This document shows, one piece after another, positions 1 through 64,000 of a stretch of DNA of 64,000 bases (position 1 is the first letter of the stretch; every line of letters starts with the position of its first letter). Under the pieces are notes generated by a model. That model was not told the origin of the DNA, did no database searches, and saw only the letters and a program-made list of their open reading frames with translations. The stretch is from Amorphochlora amoebiformis. Lineage: Eukaryota; Cercozoa; Chlorarachniophyceae. Location of the stretch: positions 124,001 through 188,000 of the forward strand of contig BAAHQB010000262.1 in assembly GCA_054601695.1 (NCBI GenBank), read 5' to 3'. Position numbers and translations under genes: made by a program.

Positions 1-20
1 AAACACACACACATTATATA

Positions 21-63
<43 letters not shown>

Positions 64-169
64 CACATATATGCGTACACATATACATACACGTATATAT
101 ACATATATATATATATATATATTAGATATATATATAAATATATATAAATAAATATATACATCCATCCAG

Positions 170-268
170 AGAGAGGCGATTGTGGAAAGGGTAGCGACAG
201 CAATTGAGGGTTTATTTGTAGACGACCCCCTGGATTCTACCGTTAGTAAGGATCATGATGGGGCTTGA
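170..268 (+). CDS. 3'-terminal exon of an unknown gene
   Basis: An open frame of 32 codons follows a CATCCAG acceptor and ends at TGA 266-268. It begins REAIVERVATAIEGLF and ends SKDHDGA, reading as an amphipathic helix with an acidic tail. Its composition differs sharply from the surrounding AT-rich repeats. The rest of the gene would lie upstream of the window. No family is recognised. Frame and acceptor are inferred; the alternative is non-coding unique sequence. Confidence 0.45.
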   Translation, partial: REAIVERVATAIEGLFVDDPLDSTVSKDHDGA

Positions 269-1135
269 CGTATCCCAAGACTCCACGGCATCACGTTGCG
301 ATTGTCACAGTCGGTTTCAAAGCCGTCTTGGAGCAATGCTTGTGAAGATTCCGTATTTGCTTGCTGATTCCGTGTTTACTGTCATCGTATATCTGATCAT
401 CGTAACTTGTCACACAGCTATCTGAGCATGTTGGGCGAAGTTCCGTCACAATTCTGAAATTTTTAGTCAGGATGATGTATATACTATAAGTATACTTTGC
501 TAGTTTTTTTTTAATCATGGTATATGCCGGCATCTTGGCATACGTCCGAGTCATACCGTGACTATTATAAACTAGAAAAACATTAAAGTAGATTATATTA
601 TAATTTATATATGATCAAGATGATATATCTGGATCAGTGCGCTATCCAGTAGTCCGTAGGCATAAAAGATTCATCAATCGAAGATCTTGTAAATCTCTTG
701 GTTCAATACATCTCTAGACATCTCTAGACATCTGGCTAATATACTAGATATCTAGATGTACAATCAGTAGCCGGATGATCAATGATTAGATTTAATTACG
801 CTCCGCCGTGATTCTCTATAATTAATTTATATGCATGATTCTGGAAATTTCAATTAAATGAGAAAGGCGCGGATAGACCCTTATCTAGCTTCTAGGGCGT
901 ATACCTAGTATAATCTCTAGAATCTAGATAATATTACTAGAGATATATACAATGTACATGTGTGTATACGTGGACTGTAAGCCTAGTTTACTAAAGTCGG
1001 TAAATGCATCCTCACAGTGGTGATCGGTGGAGAGGATGCTCGAATTAGGCAAATCGCTGATGGTAGGATCTCTAGGATCTAGCTACTAAAAGTAGTTTGA
1101 ATAGTCCAGTTGGGTAGATTTCATTTCCGTGAATA
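269..1135. other. Unique AT-rich intergenic sequence
   Basis: This stretch is mostly non-repetitive, with scattered TCTAGA-like motifs around 700-960. An 87-codon minus-strand open frame at 291-554 has no recognisable features. It probably holds the 3' flanks of two convergent genes, one ending at 268 (plus) and one at 1136 (minus). I see no RNA gene. Confidence 0.5.
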
Positions 1136-10999
<9,864 letters not shown>

Positions 11000-11112
11000 C
11001 TGAGAAAGGTGGGGTAGCAAACGCACAATACACAACGACACTTAGTCTACCTGCGGGACCGAATCAAGACGAATCGAAATGGATTTTCTCTTTTCTTTTT
11101 TTTTTTTTTTTT

Positions 11113-11801
11113 TCAACTGAGGCCACTGTGCTCGCGGAACATGAGAGGGGAATGGGGATATCGCCTGACAGAAATCATCTCCCTCGTCTCTGCGATCTTG
11201 GGAATGATTGTATTCCACGTCGAGACGACTCGATCGCGGCCGCTTTTCAGGGATCGTCTTCCCCGATTGACACGGTCCGTAACTGCCTTCTTCCCGCGCG
11301 CTATCCGTCCGGTCACCGCCTCCTTCCCACGGGTCAGGCGATCCCCGACGCGACCTTTAAATTCATCTACGCGCTCTTTTGCTTGACTGAAAAACGGGGG
11401 AGGGTAGGGGAGTATGCAAAGATTGGTGAGATACTTGTGAGAAGCTTGGATTCTACGTATTTCTCCGGAGTGGATATCCGGGAGTTTGAGGTCGACCTTA
11501 TGGGGTTCGGTTTGGGTTTCTTCGCTTCGGAGCTGGATCGCACCTCCGCCTCATCCACATTCTCTGTCTCCGTCTCGGCAAAGCATCGGGTGGACAGGCT
11601 GCCCGAGCCCCACCTCGCAATCCCGCGAAGGTAAGGCGCTGCGTCGGCCCTACGAGCCTTTACCAAAGGCCTTGCCGTCAGAAATCGAGCAGGCTTGACG
11701 GATGTGAAGGCGGCGGGGATAAAACTAAGCAGAATCAAGATTCGGAGAGCCACCGCCGTGCTTGAAGACTCCCATAGGCTTGGAGGGAGACTCGCCGCCA
11801 T
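11113..11801 (-). CDS. Predicted two-exon protein with two-part presequence and 11-residue repeats
   Basis: Exon 1 (11801-11497) starts at ATG with an in-frame stop upstream. Exon 2 (11386-11113) starts after GTTTTTCAG and ends at TGA. Joining across the 110 bp intron gives a 192-residue frame. The N-terminus has a hydrophobic stretch (STAVALRILILLSFIPAAFT) like a signal peptide, followed by a basic, acid-poor, Arg/Ala/Ser-rich region (about residues 35-70) like a transit peptide. Exon 2 encodes an 11-residue repeat (GDRLTRGKEAV, TGRIARGKKAV, TDRVNRGRRSL), predicted to form amphipathic helix. Plastid or other organelle targeting is an inference. The small gap to the next minus-strand exon (10999) leaves open that this is the 5' part of that gene, with a different 3' splice choice in exon 2. 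Confidence 0.6.
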
Positions 11802-11980
11802 TATATCGATGCAAAGGATGGATTTGGGTGATATTTCGGATAATTAAGATACTGATATTGGATATCAACATATCTGTTCCAAGAATATAAAAATATCATT
11901 AGAGGTCATAACAAACCGGAGAGATTCTCAGATCCTTTTCAGAGACTCTCAGAGATCTTCTAGCATCCCTCCACCAACGC
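11802..11980. promoter_or_regulatory. Putative bidirectional promoter between divergent genes
   Basis: Only 179 bp separate the ATG of the minus-strand gene (11801) from the proposed CDPK start (11981). The interval is unique and AT-rich, with AATATTT/ATATCAAC elements and TCAGAGA-type repeats. No specific factor site can be assigned. Confidence 0.45.
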
Positions 11981-32098
<20,118 letters not shown>

Positions 32099-32461
32099 GT
32101 AAATACTTTAAACTGGACCAAAGAGAAAAAAAAAAAGTTTCGGAGCCGAAAAATTAAAAAATAAAAAAAAAATAAACCAGGAGAAAAAAAAAAAAACCGA
32201 AATAACGAAATTTGAGAATAACACACGGCTCTCATCTTTAATAAAACAAAAGAGGAAAACTCCGTAATGCGTGTGTATATGTTGAAATAGAACAAAATTA
32301 AGTAAATTAAACCCTTGAAACGGCCGATTTTTTATTTCTTCCCAAAAAAAAAATGGTTTTATTTTTGCGTGAGGGGTGATGAAAAACCATCAAAAATGAG
32401 AGAAATTGGCAAGAGGAGGGTATTTATTTAAATTATATCGATATGTAAGGATATGTATATA

Positions 32462-32495
<34 letters not shown>

Positions 32496-32520
32496 ACTAC
32501 ACAACAGTATCCTTGTGTAG

Positions 32521-32586
<66 letters not shown>

Positions 32587-32941
32587 GGGTCTACACAAGG
32601 ATACTTTTGTGTAGTTATATACAACTGTGTTTTTATATAATGATATATGCTTTATGGTTATCCACCTATGTTTATGAAAAAAAAGGGCCTTTTTTATTTC
32701 CAGATGGGTTAACGAGAAGGTAAAAAGACAGCGTTTGAGAGAGAGAGAGAGAGCGAGAGCGAGAGAGAGAGAATTAGAGAGAGAGAGCGCGAGAGAGAGA
32801 GAGCGAGCTAGAGAGGTGAAAAGAGATACTTAAGATGGAGTGTGACAAAAAAAAGTCTGAGCATGAGGTATGTACATACGTGTGTGTATGTATATATATT
32901 ATATGTATATGACATATACATAATATATATATATATATGTG

Positions 32942-32993
<52 letters not shown>

Positions 32994-33022
32994 GCACATA
33001 TACACACATATACATGCACATG

Positions 33023-33057
<35 letters not shown>

Positions 33058-33396
33058 GTACTAGATGTATATACTTATACATCTCCCACACGTTAAAAAA
33101 AAAATGCCACCATGCACGTGAGAGCACTTGACTAAGTCCTTCCGGCACACTCACAGTACTCACAATGACGCAACGTTAACCTAGCTAAATATTAGAAATA
33201 GACTCAAATCTAGTAACCAAATGCTTGTTCGTTGTGTTTTCATCAATCAGCTTCAAACTAACCAACTAGCCTGAGGCTCTTAATCGCGTAACTGAGCTGT
33301 ATGATATTAATGAGCCTTGAGCTTAGGTGAATTCAACTTAAATCATATGCATGCCATGGGTGTAAATTACCGTGTAATGCTTATTACATTATTATC

Positions 33397-33439
<43 letters not shown>

Positions 33440-34540
33440 TAGATATATATATACATATATATATATATGTTAGATAGACAAGACATCTCCTTTCATGATA
33501 ATTATAACTAGTATAAGTACTAGGAAAGTAGTGAGTATAAGCGAGGTAAGTAAGATCTGGAGTGATACCTAAATATGAATCATTGGAACATACTAGCTAG
33601 CTTACTACAGTAGCATTGGATAATTATAACCGTTAGGACTCCCCATATTAAACAGTTTGACATAAAAGGTGTAAAGGTCTAAAGGAATCCTTGAACTAAC
33701 CACCGCTTACCACTGAAGTAGTTCTAGTAGTTGAATATCAAACTTTATCATGACTCTTTGTCAGTGACTCGATAATTTGGGATTTTCATCTAAATTGTCA
33801 TATCGCCACTGCCAAGTTTCATTATTTGTATGTTTGTGGCATACGTATCAATGGACGTCAACAAATGCAACATACGTATACCACATACGTACGCATAAAT
33901 GCAAAGCATATATCAGATGCGTATCCCCAACGTACAACAAATACGTCCGCACATACGTACTTACGAACATATACCAACATACGTACATAACATACAATAC
34001 ATACGTGCGACCAACATACGTACCAACATATACGTACTTACTTCTGCGTGGTGTCCGCAACAACTGTTTGTGACAGACAGATATGTGTTACAGTTAGACC
34101 GTAGCCACCTTTTCATACAATGTAGAACCAAGTTTTTTATCCGTTCAGAAGTCCAGTTTCTAGGGTTTTACACCCGTTGAGTTGTCTAGTATTCACAAAC
34201 TTTGAATAGACCATATGATGCCTAGAATACACTAAATCAACCAGATTATGGCACTCCGGGTCCGATGCTTACTAGACTTATTCTAGTTATTGATACTAGT
34301 TTTACTTGATCAGATGTCTACCATGACAAGAACGAAAGATGAAATATCACGGCTGTCTAGCTGTAATAATAAATCACTACAATACTCAGTTACACAATAT
34401 AAATAAATATACTACTTACTATACACATATATCTAGAATCTAGAGACAAATACATATAATAAAGCTATATATATAGCTAGCTAGAACCTGATGACAAATT
34501 ATATTGAAAGTAGGGAACATATATAAATTTGTTAAATTCG
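32099..34540. other. Unique sequence without a recognised gene
   Basis: The region holds the CDPK 3' flank, A-rich stretches (32120-32360), a GA-rich tract (32738-32815), TA tracts (32880-33060, 33400-33470) and about 1 kb of ordinary unique sequence (33120-34540) with CATACGTA-rich repeats near 33840-34050. No frame with coding features or family motifs was found. Confidence 0.6.
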
Positions 34541-34548
34541 GTTTTCAG

Positions 34549-34695
34549 TGACGAAAAACTGATCAGCTGCGGCCAAGAGCGAGGTTAGAGAGGTCCTAGA
34601 GGTCCTAAGAGCATACCCCGGTGGGCTTGAAGGTGGTTTTCTTAATATCTATCGCGTTGTTGCTGCAGCTCAAACCGGTTACCAACTTTCCTGGA

Positions 34696-34698
<3 letters not shown>
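34549..34698 (+). CDS. Possible plus-strand exons of an unknown gene
   Basis: Two islands with splice borders are seen: 34549-34583 (DEKLISCGQER, between TTTTCAG and GTTAGA) and 34669-34698 (LKPVTNFPGI, between GCTGCAG and GTATAT). The same region also has a well-bordered minus-strand exon (34617-34690), so the strand is unresolved. Confidence 0.3.
34617..34690 (-). CDS. Possible minus-strand exon (alternative to the plus-strand model)
   Basis: TTCCAG and GTATGC border 24 open codons starting KLVTGLSCSNNAIDIKKTTF. It could be a further 3' exon of the minus-strand gene ending near 36150. Confidence 0.35.
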
Positions 34699-34734
<36 letters not shown>

Positions 34735-34813
34735 AAATTATGTATATATCTAATATGTATATGTAGGTATATAATTATGTAGATATGAATGTAAATGGAT
34801 ATGTATACGCGTG

Positions 34814-34880
<67 letters not shown>

Positions 34881-35129
34881 CTATTTATGTATACATGCAT
34901 ATAATATATATATATTATATATATATATGTATATGCATATGTATATATATACATACATACACATATATATATATATATATGTACATATGTATACATATAT
35001 ACATATATACACATATATATAATATATATATATAGAATAAATATATGTATGCATATACCACTGTATTTATGTAAATTTAATACATATAATGTATACATAT
35101 AATATGTATGCTAGATATATAATGTATAC

Positions 35130-35190
<61 letters not shown>

Positions 35191-35218
35191 TACATACATA
35201 TAGGTATGTATATACATT

Positions 35219-35249
<31 letters not shown>

Positions 35250-35344
35250 GTATATGTATATATATATATATGTATGTATATACATGTAATATATATGTAT
35301 GTATATGTATATATGTGTATATAACCTGAGGACTTCTCTTGTAG

Positions 35345-35384
35345 AATTAATTGCTCCGGAAGACTAAACTCACCGCAATTCTAT
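35345..35384 (+). CDS. Possible plus-strand exon
   Basis: TCTTGTAG and GTAAAT border thirteen codons ([13 protein letters not shown]). A following repeated island (three copies at 35690-36065) reads [10 protein letters not shown] in the same orientation but lacks clear acceptors. Confidence 0.3.
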
Positions 35385-35435
35385 GTAAATACATATATAT
35401 ATGTATATGTGTATGTATACATATATATATATATG

Positions 35436-35502
<67 letters not shown>

Positions 35503-35581
35503 TATATTATATATATACATTTATGAGCATATATATAAATATATATATATATATATATGTATATTTATATATGCAGATATA

Positions 35582-35682
<101 letters not shown>

Positions 35683-35686
35683 CATT

Positions 35687-35750
35687 TATGAGCAACCTAA
35701 ACATTTGTTATTGTTTATACAAAGAGGGTATTATTAGGGTACCTACATGT

Positions 35751-35802
<52 letters not shown>

Positions 35803-35967
35803 GTATAATATATATAAATATATATATTTATATATATATATATACATACATTTATGAGTATCCTAAGCATTTGTTATTGTTTCATACAAAGAGGGTATTA
35901 TTCGGGTACCTATATATATTTATATAATTATATATTATTATATATATATATATATATAAAATATATT

Positions 35968-36001
<34 letters not shown>

Positions 36002-36060
36002 CATTTATGAGCATCGGAAACATTTATTATTGTTTTATTCAAAAGAGGGTATTATTCAGG

Positions 36061-36066
<6 letters not shown>
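35687..36066. repeat. Three copies of a ~62 bp island between TA tracts
   Basis: Copies at about 35687-35745, 35848-35912 and 36001-36066 share CATTTATGAGCA, CATTTGTTATTGTTT and AGAGGGTATTATT, and end at GGTACCT. A related GGTACC edge lies at 36145 next to a minus-strand exon donor. Confidence 0.9.
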
Positions 36067-36114
<48 letters not shown>

Positions 36115-36149
36115 TTATATATATATATATATGGGTATAATTAGGGTAC

Positions 36150-49814
<13,665 letters not shown>

Positions 49815-49850
49815 CTGGATAGGTTTGTGAATGTATATGCATATATATAT

Positions 49851-49895
<45 letters not shown>

Positions 49896-49896
49896 A

Positions 49897-49933
<37 letters not shown>

Positions 49934-50013
49934 ATATATATATATACATCTATATATATATATATATGTATATATGTATATATTTGCATGTATATATGTA
50001 TATATGTATATAC

Positions 50014-50096
<83 letters not shown>

Positions 50097-50178
50097 TATG
50101 TGGGTATATATATCTACATTTAACGTACAAATATTATATAATATATACGGTTGTACATGCATATCGTATACAATCACC

Positions 50179-50240
<62 letters not shown>

Positions 50241-50263
50241 ATATTTTTATATATATATTTGTG

Positions 50264-50320
<57 letters not shown>

Positions 50321-50324
50321 ATAT

Positions 50325-50382
50325 AACCTTTTTCTTGGTCGAGTGACGAGAAATCTTTGACGTCCTAATAATACCAAAACAG

Positions 50383-50466
<84 letters not shown>

Positions 50467-50640
50467 GCATATGTATATACATATATATATTATATACATA
50501 TATGTATATATATATATGTTATATACATATATATAATATAACATAAATAAATAAAATATATGATTTCAAAACCTTTCTTAGCACCACAACCACCCATTCT
50601 TCCAGAGAAACTAACCCTAACCCTAACCCTAACCCTAACC
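50325..50640 (-). CDS. Two possible exons linking the GT31-like and sushi-like models
   Basis: Islands at about 50570-50609 (between GGTTAG and GTTTTG) and 50327-50366 (between ATTATTAG and GTTATA) have splice borders and open frames. Several frames are open, so the peptide is undecided. If real, they would make the GT31-like and downstream genes one transcription unit. Confidence 0.3.
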
Positions 50641-50685
50641 CTTACCCTAACCCAAATCCTAACCCTAACCCTGACCCTTAACACA
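50610..50685 (+). repeat. Telomere-type (CCCTAA)n array
   Basis: About eleven CCCTAA-type units with a few changes. Confidence 0.95.
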
Positions 50686-50692
50686 CGCATCA

Positions 50693-59228
<8,536 letters not shown>

Positions 59229-59477
59229 GTGTTGGGGTAGATTCTTTAATTTTTCGGCTAGAAAAGGAGCCTGGGGTAAACAGGGGGGCGGTGGGCTCAG
59301 GAAGTGTTGATTTCGAGGGCCTTCAGACCCACAGCTTGAGAGTTATCGAGCGTGATGTTGCGCTGTCTCTAGTCATGGCGTGTGATCCTGCGCATTGTCA
59401 CATTAATAACCGACAAATTAGGAATAGTTTTCACAATAACTTCGCGGCTCCGACGGACTTGCAGACGTCAGTAAACC
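59229..59477. promoter_or_regulatory. Putative shared upstream region of two divergent genes
   Basis: 249 bp separate the minus-strand ATG at 59228 from the SEC61B ATG at 59478. The sequence is unique, moderately GC-rich and contains no TA tract, unlike most of the window. Confidence 0.5.
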
Positions 59478-59971
59478 ATGGCCAAAGGGTATGCCTCCAC
59501 GCGCGTGCGTAGATCCCCCTAGAGATTCCCTTTCATTTCGAAGTCTCCAGGGACCGATGTTTTCGCTGAATCTCGTTAATCCTAATTATTTTTCCGCGTT
59601 ATGTGGGGGGGGGAACATCGCAGGAGCAAAGGAAAGAGAGTTGTCAAGGGAGGCGGATCCAACCAAAACAATTTTGGAGGACTCAGCATGAGTGGAGACG
59701 ACGCTGCTGGGCTCAAAATGTAACCCCTTCCCATCCTATCAATATCCGAGACATTTTACCGCCAAAAAAATAGAGCATGTTCCATGCAGGCGGTCGTCTG
59801 CCGTGGATTTTGCGTTGTACCCCCCTTTTCTTACTGAATCCGAAATGATAGATTTTTGTGTGTTTTTCCCCCATTTGCAGTGACCCCAACGTTGTGCTGG
59901 TGTTTTCTCTTCTATTCGTCGCGTGTGTGCTATTTCTCCACATCTCAGCTAAGTTTCGCAAGGCGCTGTAG
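59478..59971 (+). CDS. SEC61B: Protein transport protein Sec61 subunit beta
   Basis: Three exons (59478-59488, 59624-59719, 59881-59971) give a 65-residue protein. Exon 1 is only 11 bases (MAK plus a split Gly codon) with a good ACCATGG start context and a GTATGC donor. Exon 2 encodes a basic, Gly/Asn-rich cytosolic part ending GDDAAGLK. Exon 3 follows ATTTGCAG and encodes DPNVVLVFSLLFVACVLFLH then ISAKFRKAL and TAG. GLK..P..VL..SLLF.A.V..LHI..K is the signature of Sec61 beta, the tail-anchored small subunit of the ER translocon. Length is somewhat shorter than the animal protein but the tail anchor is complete. Introns are 135 and 161 bp and contain no TA tract, unlike neighbouring genes. 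Phases match at both joins. Confidence 0.93.
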
Positions 59972-61144
59972 ATTATTCACATGAACATGTTTACTTTTCT
60001 TATCACACAATCAACTAACTCTCGAACAATTAATGAAAAAAATAAGAGGAGAATCCTCAGGGTAGAGGTGGGGTAGGGCGGAGGCCGGGGAGGGTAGGTC
60101 TATTATATAGGTTTTATCACAGATTTACGATGTAGTCTATCACACACACACACACATACAACTGAAATTCCTCCCTTCGCCTTCAAAACACACACACACA
60201 TACTGTAGAGGCATTCTCATTCACGTTACGTCGGCGTATCCATACATACATACATTGTGGGACGCAGGAGCGAGGGATGGGTTTTCTTGTTAGGAACAAA
60301 CTGGTCTTGTCTTGTTATTTGCGAGATGGGGTTACTGTGTTTGGGTCATCGGTGGGTTGCATATTCCTGGCAACACTTCTTACCGTATGATGTCGGACCG
60401 CGAGGGGAAATTGAGGTACGCGTCTGGTATGGAGCATCGATCTGTGAGGTATCGGGTTTTGTGTTATGCTGGGGTCTGGTTCGGAGTTCGTGCCGCATGC
60501 ATGCATGCATGCATCGGAGTTTGTTGCTGATCAATTGACCATAAATTCAAAACGATTTTCAAAATATTTGAAGTTTTGGAACATTAGACGTTAGATACTG
60601 GATGTGCTTGATGCAACTTGAAATCCATGCTGGATATGCTAGTATAACTTGAAATCCATACCTAGATACGTATACGTAATCGGAAAAATACTGGATATGG
60701 TCTTTCCTCAGTGTATACATCATAGTGATTATGGTAATAGATATATCTAATATACCAAGTGTACTGTAAATTCTAGATATATATCTAGTATATAAACTTG
60801 ATAAACTTGATAAAAGTTTATCTCAGACTCAGCGACTAGTAGACCAGAGTGTGTGTGTGTGTCACAGTGTGTGTATATGTACACATATATACATATATAT
60901 TTATTTTTATAGATGTGTGTATAAATATATATGTGTGTATATATATATATGTGTATAAAATATATATATATATACACACATACTAGACATATATATATAT
61001 ACACATATACACATCTAGAAAAATACATATATATATATATATATGTCTAGATATCCGGGCACTAGTACTTCGGTATTGTATCCATATGTGTGTGTGGTGT
61101 GTCTATATGTATGTGTATATATATATATATATATATAAATATAA

Positions 61145-61181
<37 letters not shown>

Positions 61182-61423
61182 CATATACATAACATATCTA
61201 GATATACTAGTGTGTACAACATACCAGTATAAAAATATATATGTATATACATATATATGTATATATATATATATGTGTATATATATATCTAGATATATGT
61301 ATATAATATGTTACTATATATTTATGTATATATATAAATATGATATGTGTGTGTGTGTGTGTATTTGTATACTATAGTATTGAAAATCCGCTGAACTTGA
61401 CTCGGCATATATCTATAAGATAC

Positions 61424-61473
<50 letters not shown>

Positions 61474-61568
61474 TATCTAATCTGAGCCCTATTTATAGAG
61501 ATCTAATAAATCAGATTAAAGTGCAATACATGTTATAAAAGATATGGTTAGAGCCTTAGCGCTGTAAC
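59972..61568. other. Downstream region of SEC61B without a clear gene
   Basis: Unique sequence to about 60720 contains two overlapping plus-strand open frames (60257-60538 and 60312-60530) without motifs and a GCATGCATGCATGCATGC run at 60492. From 60780 it becomes TA/TG-rich. Short CA repeats lie at 60140 and 60190. Confidence 0.5.
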
Positions 61569-61638
61569 CTGCGGCTCGAATCTCAGAAATAGGCTTCAGA
61601 CCGATTTTCTGCCGGACAGAGTCGACTACATCCATAAC
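61569..61638 (-). CDS. Exon of an unknown gene (KIGLKPISEIRAAGYSAKAL region)
   Basis: After CAACGAAG 23 codons are open: VMDVVDSVRQKIGLKPISEI, then RAA before GTTACA, phase 0 to 1. Without splicing the frame continues GYSAKALTIS to a TAA. The IRAAGYSAKAL pattern resembles short L..aGysa..L repeats seen in several protist proteins. No neighbour exon could be joined with confidence. Confidence 0.45.
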
Positions 61639-61645
61639 CTTCGTT

Positions 61646-61682
<37 letters not shown>

Positions 61683-61779
61683 TATATATAGAGACGTGTG
61701 TGTGTGTGTGTGTGTGTATACACATATTATATATATAGTACTTGTACAGCATATAGTATATGTATATCATGATATATCC

Positions 61780-61814
<35 letters not shown>

Positions 61815-61964
61815 TATATATATGTATATAAATATACTATGAATATATATATATATATATATAATTATATATATATATATATATATATCTATATATATAT
61901 CATTACTTGTGTTATGAGCGGCATAAATCTAGATATATATTTTTATATATCGCAGTAATATATC

Positions 61965-61995
<31 letters not shown>

Positions 61996-62024
61996 AACAT
62001 GTATATACACACATATACATATAC

Positions 62025-62071
<47 letters not shown>

Positions 62072-62079
62072 AATAGATA

Positions 62080-62282
62080 GTGATAACGGTTTAAAGGTAA
62101 ATGCCATGATATTGTTAAACTTTCATAGAATGTATAACATGTATATACACACATATACATATGCATATACATATATGTATATGTATATGTGTGTATATAT
62201 ATGTATGTGTATATGTATGTATATGTTTGAATAGATAGTGACAAAGGTTTAAGGGTAAATGCCATGATATTGTTAAACTTTC

Positions 62283-62290
<8 letters not shown>
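62080..62290 (-). repeat. Two copies of a ~60 bp island, possible exon
   Basis: Copies at about 62069-62130 and 62224-62286 differ at few positions and read MAFTFKPLSLSIQ or MAFTLKPLSLSIQ on the minus strand. No GT donor follows either, so they are not called as coding. Confidence 0.6.
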
Positions 62291-62330
<40 letters not shown>

Positions 62331-62399
62331 ACACATATATACATATATATATTATACACATGTACACATAATAATTATTATTATTCACATACATAAGCT

Positions 62400-62593
62400 G
62401 TAGAATGGATTCACTGGGGTAACTAGACTAGTCAACTATACTTACACGTGTGTATATCAGATTTATACATGTAATATTATGCATGTATACATGTAATGTA
62501 TAAATATTTATACATACACCAGGGGTAACTAGACTAGTGAACCACAGCCCTATACTTACATGCACGTATATCAAATTTATACATCTAATATTA

Positions 62594-62636
<43 letters not shown>

Positions 62637-62748
62637 ATATATGTAATATATAAATGATTATACATACACACTATACTTACATGCACGTATATCAAATTTA
62701 TACATCTAATATTATGCACACACACATATATAATATATATATATATAA

Positions 62749-62799
<51 letters not shown>

Positions 62800-62870
62800 A
62801 TATATAAATGATTATACATACACCCTATACTTACATGCACGTATATCAGATTTATACATCTAATATTATG

Positions 62871-62912
<42 letters not shown>

Positions 62913-63025
62913 ATATATAAATGATTATACATACACCCGATACTTACATGCACGTATATCAGATTTATACATCTAATATTATGCACATATACATGTAATA
63001 TATAAATATTTATACATACCCCTAC
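62400..63025. repeat. ~110-125 bp tandem units with variable TA cores, about six copies
   Basis: Units share TATACTTACATGCACGTATA, ATTTATACATCTAATATTAT and TATAAATGATTATACATACA. On the minus strand each carries a GTAAGTAT donor-like motif. Confidence 0.92.

Positions 63026-64000
<975 letters not shown>

Noticed and set aside
291-554. 87-codon minus-strand open frame
   Set aside because: It has no domain-like pattern and no compatible splice connection to the neighbouring minus-strand exons.
60257-60538. 93-codon plus-strand open frame downstream of SEC61B
   Set aside because: A second overlapping frame is equally open, there are no motifs or splice-bordered neighbours, and the position fits a 3' untranslated region.

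Overview
This window looks like nuclear DNA from an intron-dense protist. The evidence is split genes with many 11-260 nt exons, nearly all with GT...AG borders, interstitial telomere-type repeats (TTAGGG/CCCTAA) in both orientations, very long (TA)n tracts, a four-EF-hand calcium-dependent protein kinase (CDPK), a Sec61 beta subunit and a possible two-part plastid-type presequence. CDPKs occur in plants, green algae, alveolates and some stramenopiles. A plastid-bearing or plastid-derived SAR-type protist is a reasonable guess; the species cannot be named from the sequence. I see no bacterial genes, rRNA, tRNA or CRISPR array.

Most long open frames here are translations of (TA)n, (GA)n, (CG)n or telomere repeats and are not genes. 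Real coding sequence was found as short non-repetitive islands flanked by splice signals, kept only when reading frame and intron phase agreed between neighbours. Layout: 170-268, last exon of a plus-strand gene. 1136-10999 (minus), a multi-exon gene for an acidic, coiled-coil protein. 11113-11801 (minus), two exons encoding a signal/transit-like N-terminus and 11-residue repeats, either a separate gene or the 5' part of the previous one. 11981-32098 (plus), the CDPK gene, with kinase exons from about 14.7 to 24.9 kb and EF-hand exons from 27.1 to 32.1 kb. 32.1-34.5 kb, unique sequence with no recognised gene. 34.5-36.1 kb, a few plausible exons. 36150-49814 (minus), a cysteine-containing, sushi/EGF-like candidate gene. 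50693-59228 (minus), a type II membrane protein resembling GT31 (fringe/core-1 galactosyltransferase) enzymes. 59478-59971 (plus), SEC61B in three exons. 60-64 kb, mostly non-coding, with one good minus-strand exon at 61569-61638.

Two features dominate the non-coding DNA. First, many exon edges are present in several partial copies, each joined to its own (TA)n tract, as if TA expansion and local duplication happened together at splice junctions. Second, several introns start or end directly in telomere-type repeats, and one region holds 1.2 kb of a GTAAGA/GTAAGG-type repeat. The recognised genes point to calcium signalling (CDPK), ER protein translocation (Sec61 beta) and probably Golgi glycosylation (GT31-like). 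Two gene pairs start head to head, about 180 bp apart (11801/11981) and 250 bp apart (59228/59478), which suggests shared promoter regions. All exon models are manual and lack transcript support.
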